From assembly GCF_900182585.1 (NCBI RefSeq), contig NZ_FXTM01000003.1, positions 57,047 through 121,046 on the forward strand: DNA of 64,000 nucleotides. The letters are read 5' to 3'. The position numbers were made by a program, and so were the translations under genes. The stretch's first letter is position 1, and each line of letters opens with the position of its first letter. Below the pieces are notes generated by a model. That model was not told the DNA's origin. It searched no databases and saw nothing but the letters and a program-made list of their open reading frames with translations. Of this stretch, positions 1 to 7,805 are shown one piece after another. Source of the DNA: Balnearium lithotrophicum (GTDB taxonomy: Bacteria > Aquificota > Aquificia > Desulfurobacteriales > Desulfurobacteriaceae).

Positions 1-180
1 AGGGAGATTTTGACTTCCGTTAAAAATCATGTGCTCCAAAAAGTGGGCAACTCCCCTGTTCTCCTCCTTTTCGTAGGAAGCTCCTGCCCTTACCCAAACC
101 GAGACGGTAACCGAGTTTAGGTCACGTCTCGTTCTTACAGCAACCTTTACTCCGTTGTCTAACCTTTCTACCCTTACCAT
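1..180 (-). CDS. M16-family zinc metallopeptidase, N-terminal 60 residues only (gene runs off the left edge)
   Basis: The reverse strand from 180 downward encodes a protein beginning MVRVERLDNGVKVAV and containing HFLEH at residues 46-50. That is the inverted HxxEH zinc motif of the insulinase/mitochondrial processing peptidase (M16) family, in its usual place near the N-terminus after the VSVWVRAGASYE-type strand. In bacteria this family includes PqqL/YmxG-like processing proteases. Only the start is present, so length and completeness cannot be judged. The gene is divergent from murD across 43 bp. A TATAAT box (minus strand, 193-188) lies only about 7 nt before the ATG, so the transcript could be nearly leaderless. 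Family assignment is secure from the motif; the specific substrate is unknown. Confidence 0.85.
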   Translation of the reverse strand, partial: MVRVERLDNGVKVAVRTRRDLNSVTVSVWVRAGASYEKEENRGVAHFLEHMIFNGSQNLP

Positions 181-223
181 GGCAAGAATTATAAATTAAA
201 CTTCACTTTAACCGGAGGTAATC
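181..223. promoter_or_regulatory. Divergent intergenic region between the M16 peptidase gene and murD
   Basis: This is a 43-bp spacer. The minus strand carries a perfect TATAAT at 193-188 facing the peptidase gene, without a convincing -35. The plus strand carries the strong Shine-Dalgarno GGAGG at 214-218 that places the murD start at TTG 224. A TATAAA-like box near 190-195 could serve murD, but in such AT-rich DNA this is weak evidence. Confidence 0.35.
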
Positions 224-1459
224 TTGAAAGCTCTTGTTTTAGGAAAGGGGAAGAGCGGAACCTCTGCAGGAAAGTTACTCTCCCGTTTTGGAGTGAGCGT
301 TACCTACTTTCAGGATGGAGATTCACTTGAGAAAATAGATTTTGACCTTGCCGTTAAGTCGCCGGGAATTCCCAATGAACACTGGTTAGTTCAAGAACTT
401 AGGAATTTGGGAATTAAGGTTTACGGTGAAATTGAACTTGCCTATAGGTTCTCTAAAGGGGAGATTGTTGGGATAACCGGAACCAACGGAAAGAGCACAA
501 CAACTGCACTCGTTTACGAAACGTTAAAGAGGAATAACTACAGTGCCTTCATAGGGGGAAACTTCGGAATTCCCTTTTCCGACTTCTGCTTGGATACAGA
601 CGATAACTCCACTTCCGTTTTGGAGCTCTCCTCGTTCCAGATAGAGGACTTAATTTCATTTAGAGCTAAAGTTTCTGCCGTTCTAAACGTTACTCCAGAC
701 CACCTTAACAGGTACTCCTCGTTTTCAGACTACCTTAAATCGAAGCTGAAAATTACAGGGCTCTCAGATATCGTTGTCCTCAATGGGGATGATGAAAACC
801 TAAGGAAATTAAAAGGAAATAAGTTTCTATTCTTCAGTAGAACTTCCCCAGCCGATGCCTACTTTGACGGAACGTTTCTAATCTCAGACGGCGTTAAGAT
901 TCCCGTTTCGGAGCTCCCTCTAAAGGGGGTCCACAACGTTGAAAACTACCTTGCCTCCACTCTAATTTTGAGAGTCCTTGGTCTTAAGGAGGATGAGATA
1001 CTAAAGGGATTCCTCAGTTTCAAGGGGCTTCCCCACAGGACGGAGGTTGTTTCGGTTGTTGATGGAGTAACCTTTGTGAACGATTCAAAATCGACGAACG
1101 TAGATTCCCTTAAAAAGGCACTCGAGAGCTTTAGTAGTGTAATTTTAATAGCAGGTGGGAGCGATAAGGGACTCGACTTTTCTTCCCTGAGGGAGCTCTT
1201 TAGGGAAAGGGTTAAACACCTAATAGCAATTGGAGAGACTGCCGATAGGTTCTTGGAGACCTTTGGAGACCTGATTCCCTCTGTAAAGGCCCCTTCAATG
1301 GAGGAAGCAGTTAGGGAGGCCTTCAATAGAGCAGAAAGGGGGGACACCGTTCTCCTATCTCCAGGATGTGCAAGTTTCGATATGTTTGAAAACTTTGAGG
1401 ATAGGGGAGAGAAGTTCAAGGAGGTTGTCAAAAAACTGGAGGTAGAGATTGGTAAATAG
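224..1459 (+). CDS. murD: UDP-N-acetylmuramoyl-L-alanine--D-glutamate ligase
   Basis: A cytoplasmic Mur ligase of 411 aa that adds D-glutamate to UDP-MurNAc-L-Ala in peptidoglycan precursor synthesis. It has an N-terminal UDP-binding Rossmann-like region (LVLGKGKSG), then the ATP-binding P-loop GTNGKST at residues 86-92. The central-domain segment LNVTPDHLNRY and the C-terminal motif VNDSKSTN are typical of MurD. A length near 410-450 aa is usual. The start is TTG at 224 behind GGAGGTAATC. The stop overlaps the ftsW start by 11 bp, so the two are probably translationally coupled. It heads a short murD-ftsW-murG division and cell-wall run; murC, murB, ddl, ftsQ and ftsA are not in this stretch. 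Confidence 0.95.
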   Translation: MKALVLGKGKSGTSAGKLLSRFGVSVTYFQDGDSLEKIDFDLAVKSPGIPNEHWLVQELRNLGIKVYGEIELAYRFSKGEIVGITGTNGKSTTTALVYETLKRNNYSAFIGGNFGIPFSDFCLDTDDNSTSVLELSSFQIEDLISFRAKVSAVLNVTPDHLNRYSSFSDYLKSKLKITGLSDIVVLNGDDENLRKLKGNKFLFFSRTSPADAYFDGTFLISDGVKIPVSELPLKGVHNVENYLASTLILRVLGLKEDEILKGFLSFKGLPHRTEVVSVVDGVTFVNDSKSTNVDSLKKALESFSSVILIAGGSDKGLDFSSLRELFRERVKHLIAIGETADRFLETFGDLIPSVKAPSMEEAVREAFNRAERGDTVLLSPGCASFDMFENFEDRGEKFKEVVKKLEVEIGK

Positions 1460-2612
1460 GAGAGTTTACGGCTGGTCCATCTTCTTCACAGCCCTCTTTC
1501 TATCCCTCTTGGGCGTTGTCTTTGTCTATACGGGAAGTTACTTCTGGTGCTTGAGGCAGGGAGTTTCTCCTTACTCCTACGCCCTAAAGCAGGGAGTTGC
1601 TCTCTTTATAGGTGTTCTCGGAGCTCTCTCCATCTACAGATTTCTCAACTACAGGGATTTGGTTAACCGTAAAATTTTACGGTTAATTTATTTAACCGCC
1701 ATCCTTCTACTGATATTGGTTCTGATATTCGGAAAGGAGATAAACAACTCAAAGAGCTGGCTGGTAATAGGGGGATTTTCTCTTCAACCCGCCGAGCTGT
1801 CAAAGGTTCTAATAATAGTCTTTGTTTCTACCTACCTTAAGTACAGGTGGTACGACATCCAGAACAACTTTAGAATCTTTGTAGCATTTATGGTTTTTGG
1901 CCTCTTTCTACCGGATATTCTGATACTTGCCGAGGGAGATTTAGGCTCTGCGATGATTTTATCCCTCTCAGTCTTTGCCGTTTTACTCGTGACGAGGCTA
2001 AACTACAGGTACACACTTCTTCCAATAGGTTTGGGATTCCTCCTATTCCTGTTTGCAGTTGTTACAACTCCCTACAGGCTGATGAGGATAAAGATTCTCC
2101 TCCACCCCGAAAACTACATTCAAACAACGGGAAAGTACAGCAGTTACCAGTTGGTTCAGGCATTCGTTGCCTTTGCAAAGGGAAAGTTGACAGGCCTTGG
2201 GATAGGAGAAGGAATTCAGGCAAAGTTTCAGTTTCTCACCTACGCTTACAGCGACTTTATGTATGCTCACATTGCTGAGGAAGTAGGAGCTTTAGGAGCA
2301 ATTTTCATTCTCTTGCTCTTTCTGTTTATCCTCTACTCGGGACTTTCGATAGCAGATAGAACCGATGAACAGATTGGAAAGTACCTTGCACTTGGATTGA
2401 CTACGTACATCTTCCTACAGGCAGTTGTTCACATAGGGGTTAACATAGGACTCTTACCTACTACAGGAATAACCCTTCCCTTTATGAGTGCAGGAGGGAG
2501 CTCCCTAATTTCAAACTTCCTTGCAGTAGGGGTTCTTATGGCAGTTGCAAAGAGCCTTCCCTCAGAATCAAAGGTAAAGGCAAGGGTTGTTGGAAAGGGG
2601 AGGTACGCTTAG
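1449..2612 (+). CDS. ftsW: Lipid II-polymerising SEDS protein FtsW
   Basis: An integral membrane SEDS-family glycosyltransferase of 387 aa with about ten hydrophobic helices. Family motifs include KSWLVIGGFSLQPAELSK in the middle and the C-terminal segment LLPTTGITLPFMSAGGSS, the hallmark of FtsW/RodA/SpoVE. FtsW polymerises lipid II at the septum with a class B PBP. The assignment as FtsW rather than RodA rests on its position between murD and murG. The start is TTG at 1449, inside the end of murD. The stop directly abuts the murG start, which implies one operon. Confidence 0.9.
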   Translation: MVNRRVYGWSIFFTALFLSLLGVVFVYTGSYFWCLRQGVSPYSYALKQGVALFIGVLGALSIYRFLNYRDLVNRKILRLIYLTAILLLILVLIFGKEINNSKSWLVIGGFSLQPAELSKVLIIVFVSTYLKYRWYDIQNNFRIFVAFMVFGLFLPDILILAEGDLGSAMILSLSVFAVLLVTRLNYRYTLLPIGLGFLLFLFAVVTTPYRLMRIKILLHPENYIQTTGKYSSYQLVQAFVAFAKGKLTGLGIGEGIQAKFQFLTYAYSDFMYAHIAEEVGALGAIFILLLFLFILYSGLSIADRTDEQIGKYLALGLTTYIFLQAVVHIGVNIGLLPTTGITLPFMSAGGSSLISNFLAVGVLMAVAKSLPSESKVKARVVGKGRYA

Positions 2613-3692
2613 TTGAGGCTCTTAGTAGCAGGAGGAGGAACGGGAGGCCACTTCTTCCCTGCACTTGCAGTATCGAAGGAGCTCTTGAGGAGGGGAAACG
2701 AGGTTCTCTACGTCGGCTCTTTTGGTGGAATAGAGGAGAGGGAGAAATTCCCTACTAAAAAGGTCCTATTAAAAGTCTCTGGATTTATCGGAAGGGGAAT
2801 CAGGGGATATTTAGAATCCTACAGGTTTGTAACCTCTACCTTTAAGGTTTTAAAGTTAATTGAAGAATTTAAACCAGATGCAGCAGTCGTTTTTGGAGGT
2901 TACTCGTCGCTACCGGTGGGCATCTCCTCTGTCATCAGGGGAGTTCCTCTGTTCGTTCAGGAGCAAAATTCCGTTCCCGGAAGGGTTAACAGACTACTTT
3001 CGAGGTTTTCTGAAAGGTGTTTCTTGGGGTTTCCCCCAGCTTCCTCCTATTTGTCAGAAACCGCTGAATTCACCGGGAATCCGGTAAGGAGAGGGGTTTT
3101 AGAGAAGAGGAAGTTGAAAAGGGAAGTGCTCCTTGAGGAGTTCGGACTCGATAGAGATAAAAAGGTCTTGGTTGTAATTGGAGGAAGTCAGGGAGCTCTA
3201 TGGATAAACGAGTTAGTCTTAAAGTCCATTCCTCTGATTTCAAAACTCCCCCTTCAGGTTGTTCACATTACTGGAAGGTCAAAAAAGGAAGAGGAACTTA
3301 AGGAAAAGTACAGGGAGTTTAACGTTAAGGCCCTCGTTTTTCCATTTTACAGGGACGTTGGAAAAATCTACAGGTTGGCCGATGCGGCCGTTTCAAGGGC
3401 TGGAGCTCTCGCGATATCGGAAATGTCCCTGTTTGGTGTTCCTTCTCTTCTCATTCCATTTCCATTTGCAGCAGACAATCACCAGCTAAAAAATGCAGAG
3501 TACGTGGAGAAAATTGGAGGAGCTCTCTGTAAAACTCAAGGAGAACTAACTGAAAAAATATTCTCTGAAGAGGTTGAAAGACTCCTGTTTGATAGAATTT
3601 TAAGGAGTAAACTGAGGGAAAACTTCCTAAAGTTTTCAAGGCCTTATGCAACTGAAACGGTAGTGGAGAGGGTATGCAGCAGAAGAAATTGA
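2613..3692 (+). CDS. murG: UDP-N-acetylglucosamine--undecaprenyl-PP-MurNAc-pentapeptide GlcNAc transferase
   Basis: A peripheral membrane GT28 glycosyltransferase of 359 aa that converts lipid I to lipid II on the inner face of the cytoplasmic membrane. The N-terminal glycine-rich loop GGGTGGHFFPALAV and the second GxGG-type loop GGSQGALWINE (about residues 190-200) are characteristic. The C-terminal segment SRAGALAISEMSLFGVPSLLIPFPFAADNHQ is the donor-sugar binding region. It begins with TTG immediately after the ftsW stop. Its end overlaps scpB by 19 bp. Confidence 0.95.
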   Translation: MRLLVAGGGTGGHFFPALAVSKELLRRGNEVLYVGSFGGIEEREKFPTKKVLLKVSGFIGRGIRGYLESYRFVTSTFKVLKLIEEFKPDAAVVFGGYSSLPVGISSVIRGVPLFVQEQNSVPGRVNRLLSRFSERCFLGFPPASSYLSETAEFTGNPVRRGVLEKRKLKREVLLEEFGLDRDKKVLVVIGGSQGALWINELVLKSIPLISKLPLQVVHITGRSKKEEELKEKYREFNVKALVFPFYRDVGKIYRLADAAVSRAGALAISEMSLFGVPSLLIPFPFAADNHQLKNAEYVEKIGGALCKTQGELTEKIFSEEVERLLFDRILRSKLRENFLKFSRPYATETVVERVCSRRN

Positions 3693-4204
3693 TAGAAGCT
3701 GCCATTTTTCTATCTCAGACTCCTGTAAAGGTTAGTGAACTATCTCAAAAGCTCAACATTCCCCTTGAGACCGTTGAAAAGCTGATAGAGGAGCTCCAGG
3801 AGGAGTACAGGAACAGGGGAATCCAGATAAAGAAGGTTGGAGGAGGTTACAGGTTTCAAACAGACCCTTCCATTTCTAAAGGCTTGAAACCGTTCGTTGA
3901 GGATAGGCCGGTTAAGCTGTCCAAAAACCTTTTAGAGGTTTTGGCAATAGTGGCCTACAACCAACCAATAACAAAAAGGGAGATTTTTCAGATAAGGGGA
4001 CAGAATCCAGATGGAGCTCTAAAATCCCTCATTGAAAAGGGACTTATAGAGGTTGCTGGAAGAGCTCCAGTACCAGGGCGTCCAAAACTGTACCGGACAA
4101 CAGAGGAGTTCTTGGTTCACTTTGGACTTAATTCCCTTGAGGATTTACCACCTGTTGACCTACTTATTGGAGAGAACGTTGGAGAGAATTCAGGAAGCAG
4201 TTGA
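3674..4204 (+). CDS. scpB: Segregation and condensation protein B
   Basis: A 176-aa winged-helix protein that partners with ScpA and SMC in chromosome condensation and segregation. It has two winged-helix domains. The conserved segment LSKNLLEVLAIVAYNQPITKRE (about residues 82-103), followed by the RG-N-P-DG-LK region and GRAPVPGRPKLYRTT, is a clear ScpB signature. The ATG start lies inside the murG end. No scpA is present in this window, so the partner must be encoded elsewhere. The C-terminus overlaps the next gene by 26 bp. Confidence 0.93.
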   Translation: MQQKKLIEAAIFLSQTPVKVSELSQKLNIPLETVEKLIEELQEEYRNRGIQIKKVGGGYRFQTDPSISKGLKPFVEDRPVKLSKNLLEVLAIVAYNQPITKREIFQIRGQNPDGALKSLIEKGLIEVAGRAPVPGRPKLYRTTEEFLVHFGLNSLEDLPPVDLLIGENVGENSGSS

Positions 4205-5033
4205 GCTAATTTATGAGGACGAATCGTTAGCAGAGTGCTGTGAAGAGGCCCTGCCAAGAGTGGAGAAGTTTCTATTAGATTTGAATAGGACTCTCCCAGA
4301 CTGGATTGATGGAGATTTCTTTGTTGAACTTGCCAACAGGATTAGGGTAAACTTACTATCAAACCCGAGTTACAAAGAGAAATTTTTGGAGGGAAATATG
4401 GGAGTTATAACAGTTACCTATGAACTTGGTTCAGGAGGCCTTGAGATTGCAAAGAAGGTTGCAGAGAAGCTTGACTACAGAGTAGTCTTTTCAGAAATAC
4501 TTACAGAAGTAGCAAAGAGGCTTGGGGTTCCTGAGTGGAAGATAGAGAACTTTGAGGAGTTTAAGTACGTACCATCAAAGCTTTCACTCTTTGACCTCTT
4601 TCAGTTGGAGAAGGATTTAATAGACTTTGGAGCTCTGTTTGGTGGAAAGAAGAAGGAGGTCACGTTTGAGGAGTTTAGAGAGGCCTTGGTTAAAGCAGTA
4701 ACGGCCTTTGCAGTTTCAAACAACGTTGTAATTGTTGGCCACGGAGCTGCCTGTATTCTTCAGGAGTATCCAAATTCACTCCACATAAAGGTAGAAGCTC
4801 CTTTTGAGGACAGGGTAAAGGCCTTTTCTGAAAACACGGGAAGGAGCTTTGAAGAAGCTGAGAGGGAGTTGAGAAAGATTGACGATAAGGAAGTCCTATT
4901 CTACAAGGACATATGTGGAGAGGACATTAACAGAATTGACCTATTCCACATGAAGATTAACTCATCAAAGGTTCCTGCTGAATCTGCTTCAGAAATAGTT
5001 GTTAACGCATTTAAACTTCTGATAGAGGCTTAG
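4179..5033 (+). CDS. Cytidylate-kinase-like family protein with an N-terminal helical extension
   Basis: The C-terminal ~210 residues resemble the cytidylate-kinase-like family: VTYELGSGGLEIAKKVAEKL is the variant P-loop (GSGG followed by EIAKK), and NNVVIVGHGAACIL and FEDRVKAF follow as in that family. About 70 acidic helical residues precede it. The likely start is TTG 4179 (284 aa). An alternative ATG at 4398 sits behind an ideal GGAGGGAAAT and would give a kinase-only protein of 211 aa of normal family length. The upstream in-frame stretch still has protein-like composition, so the long form is preferred. A true CMP substrate is not proven. It lies between scpB and pncA, overlapping the former and 1 nt from the latter. 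Confidence 0.65.
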   Translation: MERIQEAVELIYEDESLAECCEEALPRVEKFLLDLNRTLPDWIDGDFFVELANRIRVNLLSNPSYKEKFLEGNMGVITVTYELGSGGLEIAKKVAEKLDYRVVFSEILTEVAKRLGVPEWKIENFEEFKYVPSKLSLFDLFQLEKDLIDFGALFGGKKKEVTFEEFREALVKAVTAFAVSNNVVIVGHGAACILQEYPNSLHIKVEAPFEDRVKAFSENTGRSFEEAERELRKIDDKEVLFYKDICGEDINRIDLFHMKINSSKVPAESASEIVVNAFKLLIEA

Positions 5034-5034
5034 T

Positions 5035-5613
5035 ATGGTATCACTTACAGACAGAGATGCCCTTATCGTTGTTGACATGCAGAATGACTTCATGCCTTGG
5101 GGAAGTCTACCTGTCCCCGAGGCAGACAAAATCATTCCAAAGGTAAACAAGTACATTAAACTCTTTTTTGAAAGGGGACTTCCTATATTTGCAACGAGGG
5201 ACTGGCATCCGGAAAACCACATCTCATTTAAGGTCAATGGAGGTAAGTGGCCAGTTCACTGTGTCCAGTGGAGCAGGGGAGCTGACTTTGCCGAAGGTCT
5301 TGAAATTCCACCTGAAACGTTCATAGTTAATAAGGGTGATAGACCCGAACTTGAGGCTTACTCGGGATTTCAGGGAACGGTTTTAAATGAGCTCCTGAAG
5401 GAAAGGGGCATTAAGAGACTATTTGTCTGCGGAGTTGCAACGGAGTTCTGCGTTAAGAATACCTGTATCGGCGGAATTAACTTAGGGTATACCGTTTTTC
5501 TCCTCAACGATGCCGTAAAGGGAATTGGAGAGGAGAGCTCCCAAAGAGCTGTTGAGGAGCTCCTCAGAGGAGGCTGCATAGTCTTAGAGAAAAGGGATTT
5601 AATCCTCGTTTAA
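5035..5613 (+). CDS. pncA: Nicotinamidase (isochorismatase-fold cysteine amidohydrolase)
   Basis: A 192-aa cytosolic enzyme of NAD salvage that converts nicotinamide to nicotinic acid. The catalytic triad is visible: D14 in VVDMQNDF, K100 in VNKGD and C139 in GVATEFCVKNT. The metal-binding set D56-x-H58...H62 in RDWHPENH separates nicotinamidases from isochorismatases. The cis-peptide region before C139 is normal. The ATG follows the kinase stop by 1 nt. The 3' end runs 15 bp into the convergent ftsZ gene, so the last codons of each are antisense to the other. Confidence 0.92.
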   Translation: MVSLTDRDALIVVDMQNDFMPWGSLPVPEADKIIPKVNKYIKLFFERGLPIFATRDWHPENHISFKVNGGKWPVHCVQWSRGADFAEGLEIPPETFIVNKGDRPELEAYSGFQGTVLNELLKERGIKRLFVCGVATEFCVKNTCIGGINLGYTVFLLNDAVKGIGEESSQRAVEELLRGGCIVLEKRDLILV

Positions 5614-6663
5614 GCTCTTTAGAATTTCATCAATATCAAAGGGTTTAAATTCTCCTTCCCTCTCCTCGTTTAAACTCTCCGAGAATGGCCTCATGATTCT
5701 CCCCTTTTCGTCAAATCCTGTGGCTATAACTGTAACTCTAATCGTTCCCTCCAAGTTCTCATCCAACGTCACACCAAAGAAGAAGTTTGTGTCGTCCCTC
5801 TTTGTCCTCTCCTTTATCAGACCGGCAGCAGCGTGGGCTTCGTCTAACGTTAAGTCACTACCTCCACTTATATTAACCAAAATTCTACTTGCTCCTTCAA
5901 CTTGAACGTTTTCCAAGAGCGGATTATCTATGGCCTTGCGGGCAGCGGTGAGAGCTCTATCCTCTCCGTCAGCCTCTCCGGTTCCCATAAGAGCGTATCC
6001 TCCACTGTGCATTACAGACTTAACGTCTGCAAAGTCAAGGTTTATGAGGCCGGGCTTTGTTATAACTTCCGTTATGCCTTTGACTGCCTGGTACAGAACG
6101 TTATCTGCCATCTTAAATGCATCGACAATTCCTATCTTTTTAGGAGCTACAGTTATCAACTTCTGGTTAGGTATCACCATCAGAGTATCGACGAACTCCC
6201 TCAATCTCTTTATTCCCTCCTCTGCATAGTTCAACCTCCTTTTCCCTTCAAAATCAAAGGGTTTTGTAACAACGCCGACCGTAAGTATTCCCATGTCTTT
6301 AGCAATTTTTGCAACAATCGGAGCAGCTCCCGTTCCCGTTCCCCCTCCCATACCTGCAGTTATAAAGACCATGTCCGAACCTTCCAAAACCTCCCTGATT
6401 TTCGGTTCGTCCTCTAAAGCTGCCTGTTCCCCTATTTCGGGACGGCCACCGGCTCCCAGTCCCTTTGTTAGCTTTTCACCTATTTGAACCTTTATCGGTA
6501 CCTTTGACTTCATAAGGACTTGAACGTCTGTATTTACAACTGCAAACTCGACTCCTTCTATTCCCTTCTCCATCATTCGGGAGACAGCATTTCCACCGCC
6601 ACCGCCAACTCCGATAATTTTTATTACAGGTCCCTGAAAAGTCTCCTCAGATATGTCAAACAT
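5599..6663 (-). CDS. ftsZ: Cell division GTPase FtsZ
   Basis: A tubulin-like GTPase of 354 aa that forms the Z ring. It has [15 protein letters not shown] near residues 16-30, the tubulin signature GGGTGTG at 106-112, and the T7-loop [11 protein letters not shown] that activates GTP hydrolysis. The C-terminal tail is short. It ends [16 protein letters not shown] instead of the common DIPxFLR-type peptide that binds FtsA or ZipA, although an acidic-hydrophobic end is kept. ftsZ stands alone on the minus strand, away from the murD-ftsW-murG run, with a GGAGG upstream of the ATG. The 3' end overlaps pncA by 15 bp. Confidence 0.96.
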   Translation of the reverse strand: MFDISEETFQGPVIKIIGVGGGGGNAVSRMMEKGIEGVEFAVVNTDVQVLMKSKVPIKVQIGEKLTKGLGAGGRPEIGEQAALEDEPKIREVLEGSDMVFITAGMGGGTGTGAAPIVAKIAKDMGILTVGVVTKPFDFEGKRRLNYAEEGIKRLREFVDTLMVIPNQKLITVAPKKIGIVDAFKMADNVLYQAVKGITEVITKPGLINLDFADVKSVMHSGGYALMGTGEADGEDRALTAARKAIDNPLLENVQVEGASRILVNISGGSDLTLDEAHAAAGLIKERTKRDDTNFFFGVTLDENLEGTIRVTVIATGFDEKGRIMRPFSESLNEEREGEFKPFDIDEILKSLNED

Positions 6664-6726
6664 TCCTTTCCTCCAAAATTTCTCACTGTTACGATAGAAT
6701 AGTAAGTTCCAAGGAGGTACTTTGCA

Positions 6727-7725
6727 ATGGAATTTTTAGCCGTTGATGTTGGGAAAGGAACACAGGATTTAGTTTTTCCCTTAGATGGAGAGGTGGAAGA
6801 GAACTGGCCGAAGTTAATTCTCCCTTCTCCTACAGAGGTTTTATCTAAAAGAATTCGAAATCTAAGAAGGGATATAACTGTCTGTGGCTGTACAATGGGA
6901 GGAGGACCTGTTAAAAAAGCACTTATAGAGCATATAAAGAGAGGATACAGAGTAAGGATTACAGAGAAAGCAGCGAAAACTATCAGAGATAACCTCTCAG
7001 AAGTTGAGAAATTTGGATTTGAAATTGTGAATGAAGTTCAAAATTGTGATATTTTTCTTTCAGATTTGGACTTTAATGTTTACGAAAGGTTCTTGAGTTT
7101 TATAGAAAAGCCCCTCAATAGGATAGGAATTGCCTGTCAGGACCACGGATACAAGGAAGGACAGAGTGACAGAGTTACAAGGTTCAACTACTTTAAAACT
7201 ATACTGGAGAAGGAGAGAAATCCAAAGAAGCTTTTTATAAAGAAAAAAACCGGTTTCTTTTCTAGGTTTGATTCAATCATTGAACAGTTAGAGGAGAGGG
7301 GAATAGAAGGTTTTGTTATGGACAGCAAAATAGCAGCTATTTCAGGTATGGTTGATTACGCAGAGAGGGAGGGGATAAGGGAGTTTGTAGTTCTTGATGT
7401 TGGAAATGGACATACACTGGGGGCCTCAGTAAAGAGTGGAGAAGTTCAGGGAATTTTTGAGCACCACACAAAGATGTTAAACAGTGGAAAAATAAGGAAA
7501 ATCACGGAAAAGCTCATAAATGGAACGTTGACCTTTGAGGAAATCTTTAATGATGGAGGTCATGGAGCTCTCATTTTCTCTTCTGTTAATCCTGAAAAAA
7601 TATACGTAGTCGGCCCTAACAGGAGTCTGGCTAAAGGTTACGGGGAATTTGCCTATCCTTTGGGAGATGCCATGCTTTACGGCTGTGCAGGCTTGATTTC
7701 TGCAGCAAAGTTCGCTTTTTCTTAA
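6727..7725 (+). CDS. DUF1786 family protein (ASKHA-like fold, function unknown)
   Basis: A 332-aa cytosolic protein. MEFLAVDVGKGTQDLVF at the N-terminus looks like a phosphate-1 loop of the actin/Hsp70/sugar-kinase superfamily, and VVLDVGNGHTLGAS near residue 220 looks like the second phosphate loop. The segment CGCTMGGGPVKKALIEHI and the overall size match the DUF1786 family, sometimes annotated as related to pyruvate formate-lyase activating enzyme without experimental basis. The ATG lies behind AGGAGGT. It is a single-gene unit, divergent from ftsZ and convergent with the permease. Compared with its neighbours it is richer in A+T. Confidence 0.6.
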   Translation: MEFLAVDVGKGTQDLVFPLDGEVEENWPKLILPSPTEVLSKRIRNLRRDITVCGCTMGGGPVKKALIEHIKRGYRVRITEKAAKTIRDNLSEVEKFGFEIVNEVQNCDIFLSDLDFNVYERFLSFIEKPLNRIGIACQDHGYKEGQSDRVTRFNYFKTILEKERNPKKLFIKKKTGFFSRFDSIIEQLEERGIEGFVMDSKIAAISGMVDYAEREGIREFVVLDVGNGHTLGASVKSGEVQGIFEHHTKMLNSGKIRKITEKLINGTLTFEEIFNDGGHGALIFSSVNPEKIYVVGPNRSLAKGYGEFAYPLGDAMLYGCAGLISAAKFAFS

Positions 7726-7805
7726 AAACTATTTAATTTGCATACCTTGCAGAAGTTTTTGGATTCAAAATTAGTCAAATATTTTGGTTTTTAGTTTTTA
7801 TAGCT

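Noticed and set aside
946..1431. Long open frame on the minus strand opposite murD
   Set aside because: Ser/Leu/Pro-rich translation typical of the antisense of a real gene, no ribosome site, and murD is certain.
7726..7805. Possible terminator or small RNA between the DUF1786 gene and the permease gene
   Set aside because: AT-rich with T runs but no clear stem on either strand; nothing definable.
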